5,372 bases of DNA. Origin: Thiotrichales bacterium. GTDB lineage: Bacteria > Pseudomonadota > Gammaproteobacteria > Thiomicrospirales > Thiomicrospiraceae. The notes beneath the pieces are model-generated. The model ran no database searches. It saw nothing but the letters and a program-made list of their open reading frames with translations, and was not told where the DNA came from. The stretch's first letter is position 1. Every line of letters begins with the position of its first letter. Positions 5,126 through 5,372 of this stretch are shown here, one piece after another. The position numbers and the translations under genes are program-made. The stretch covers positions 1 through 5,372 of the forward strand of contig JACXUQ010000111.1 in the NCBI GenBank assembly GCA_014763835.1, read 5' to 3'.

Positions 5126-5135
5126 CAGTTTTCAA
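5107..5135 (-). promoter_or_regulatory. Sigma70-type promoter for tRNA-Trp (and by readthrough secE)
   Basis: On the minus strand TTGAAA (5130-5135) lies exactly 17 bases before a perfect TATAAT (5107-5112). The discriminator is CCCCCT, followed by a T run, so the start would fall near 5099-5101, giving a leader of about 22-24 bases before tRNA-Trp. The -35 matches the TTGACA consensus at five of six positions. The C-rich discriminator could make it sensitive to growth rate, as at stable RNA promoters, but that is an inference. Confidence 0.75.
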
Positions 5136-5147
5136 GTGCTATTTTGC

Positions 5148-5372
5148 TTATTCAAGAATTTTAGCAACAACACCTGCACCAACTGTACGTCCACCTTCAC
5201 GGATTGCGAAACGTAGACCTTCTGACATTGCGATCGGGTTGATCAACTCAACTGTCATTTGTACGTTATCACCAGGCATTACCATTTCTGTTCCTGCTGG
5301 TAGTTCACACGCACCAGTTACGTCAGTTGTACGGAAGTAGAACTGTGGACGGTAACCATTGAAGAATGGAGT
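5148..5372 (-). CDS. tuf: Elongation factor Tu, C-terminal 74 residues (partial)
   Basis: EF-Tu carries aminoacyl-tRNA to the ribosomal A site as a GTP complex. Only the end of the gene is in the window, entering at a codon boundary: TPFFNGYRPQFYFRTTDVTG, then ELPAGTEMVMPGDNVQMTVE, LINPIAMSEGLRFAIREGGR and TVGAGVVAKILE before TAA (5148-5150). This is most of domain III, with the kirromycin/aminoacyl-tRNA face sequence FRTTDVTG and the highly conserved GLRFAIREGGRTVGAG. Gammaproteobacteria often have two near-identical tuf copies. Its place before tRNA-Trp and secE suggests the tufB-type locus, but the fragment cannot tell the copies apart. The GTPase domain lies outside the window. Confidence 0.97.
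   Translation of the reverse strand, partial: TPFFNGYRPQFYFRTTDVTGACELPAGTEMVMPGDNVQMTVELINPIAMSEGLRFAIREGGRTVGAGVVAKILE

Noticed and set aside
4918..5340. Plus-strand frames across tRNA-Trp, the junction and the tuf end
   Set aside because: They run antisense through the tRNA gene, both terminators and tuf; the readable peptide is the translated tRNA complement, a frequent false call.

Overview
The whole window is one conserved housekeeping cluster, and every gene lies on the minus strand. In transcription order, from high to low coordinates, it reads: tuf (3' end only), tRNA-Trp(CCA), secE, nusG, rplK (L11), rplA (L1), rplJ (L10), rplL (L7/L12), rpoB (5' end only). This order, with tRNA-Trp between tuf and secE, is typical of Gammaproteobacteria and also occurs in related Proteobacteria. 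Protein lengths and motifs (177-aa NusG, 127-aa three-segment SecE, 142-aa L11, 122-aa L7/L12) fit a gammaproteobacterium. The sequence does not let me name a genus with confidence.

Region by region. 5148-5372 is the last 74 codons of EF-Tu. 5078-5147 is a very compact junction in which the tuf terminator hairpin and a near-consensus sigma70-type promoter occupy the same bases. 5001-5077 is tRNA-Trp with an encoded CCA. 4936-5000 holds a strong intrinsic terminator just before secE. 4017-4935 is secE and nusG, separated by one base. 3958-4016 holds a likely L1-binding translational operator before rplK. 2835-3957 is rplK-rplA, four bases apart. 2657-2834 holds two AT-rich inverted repeats and an L10-type mRNA leader. 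2111-2656 is rplJ and its 45-base gap to rplL, and 1742-2110 is rplL. 1545-1741 is a regulatory gap with tandem hairpins (a likely attenuator), two DnaA-box-like sites and the rpoB ribosome-binding site. 1-1544 is the first 514 codons of rpoB, cut off just before the rifampicin-resistance cluster.

The genes supply core gene expression: tRNA-Trp and EF-Tu for elongation, SecE for membrane export, NusG for transcription elongation and coupling to the ribosome, the L1/L11 and L10/L7-L12 ribosomal stalks, and the RNA polymerase beta subunit. Regulation appears layered: autogenous translational control by L1 and by L10-(L7/L12), translational coupling between adjacent genes, and partial termination that would lower rpoB expression relative to rplL.

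I found no undescribed multi-gene system. The observations most worth a second look are in the spacers: the promoter -10 nested in the loop of the tuf terminator, a strong terminator 17 bases before secE with no visible promoter after it, and a pair of DnaA-box-like sites between rplL and rpoB.
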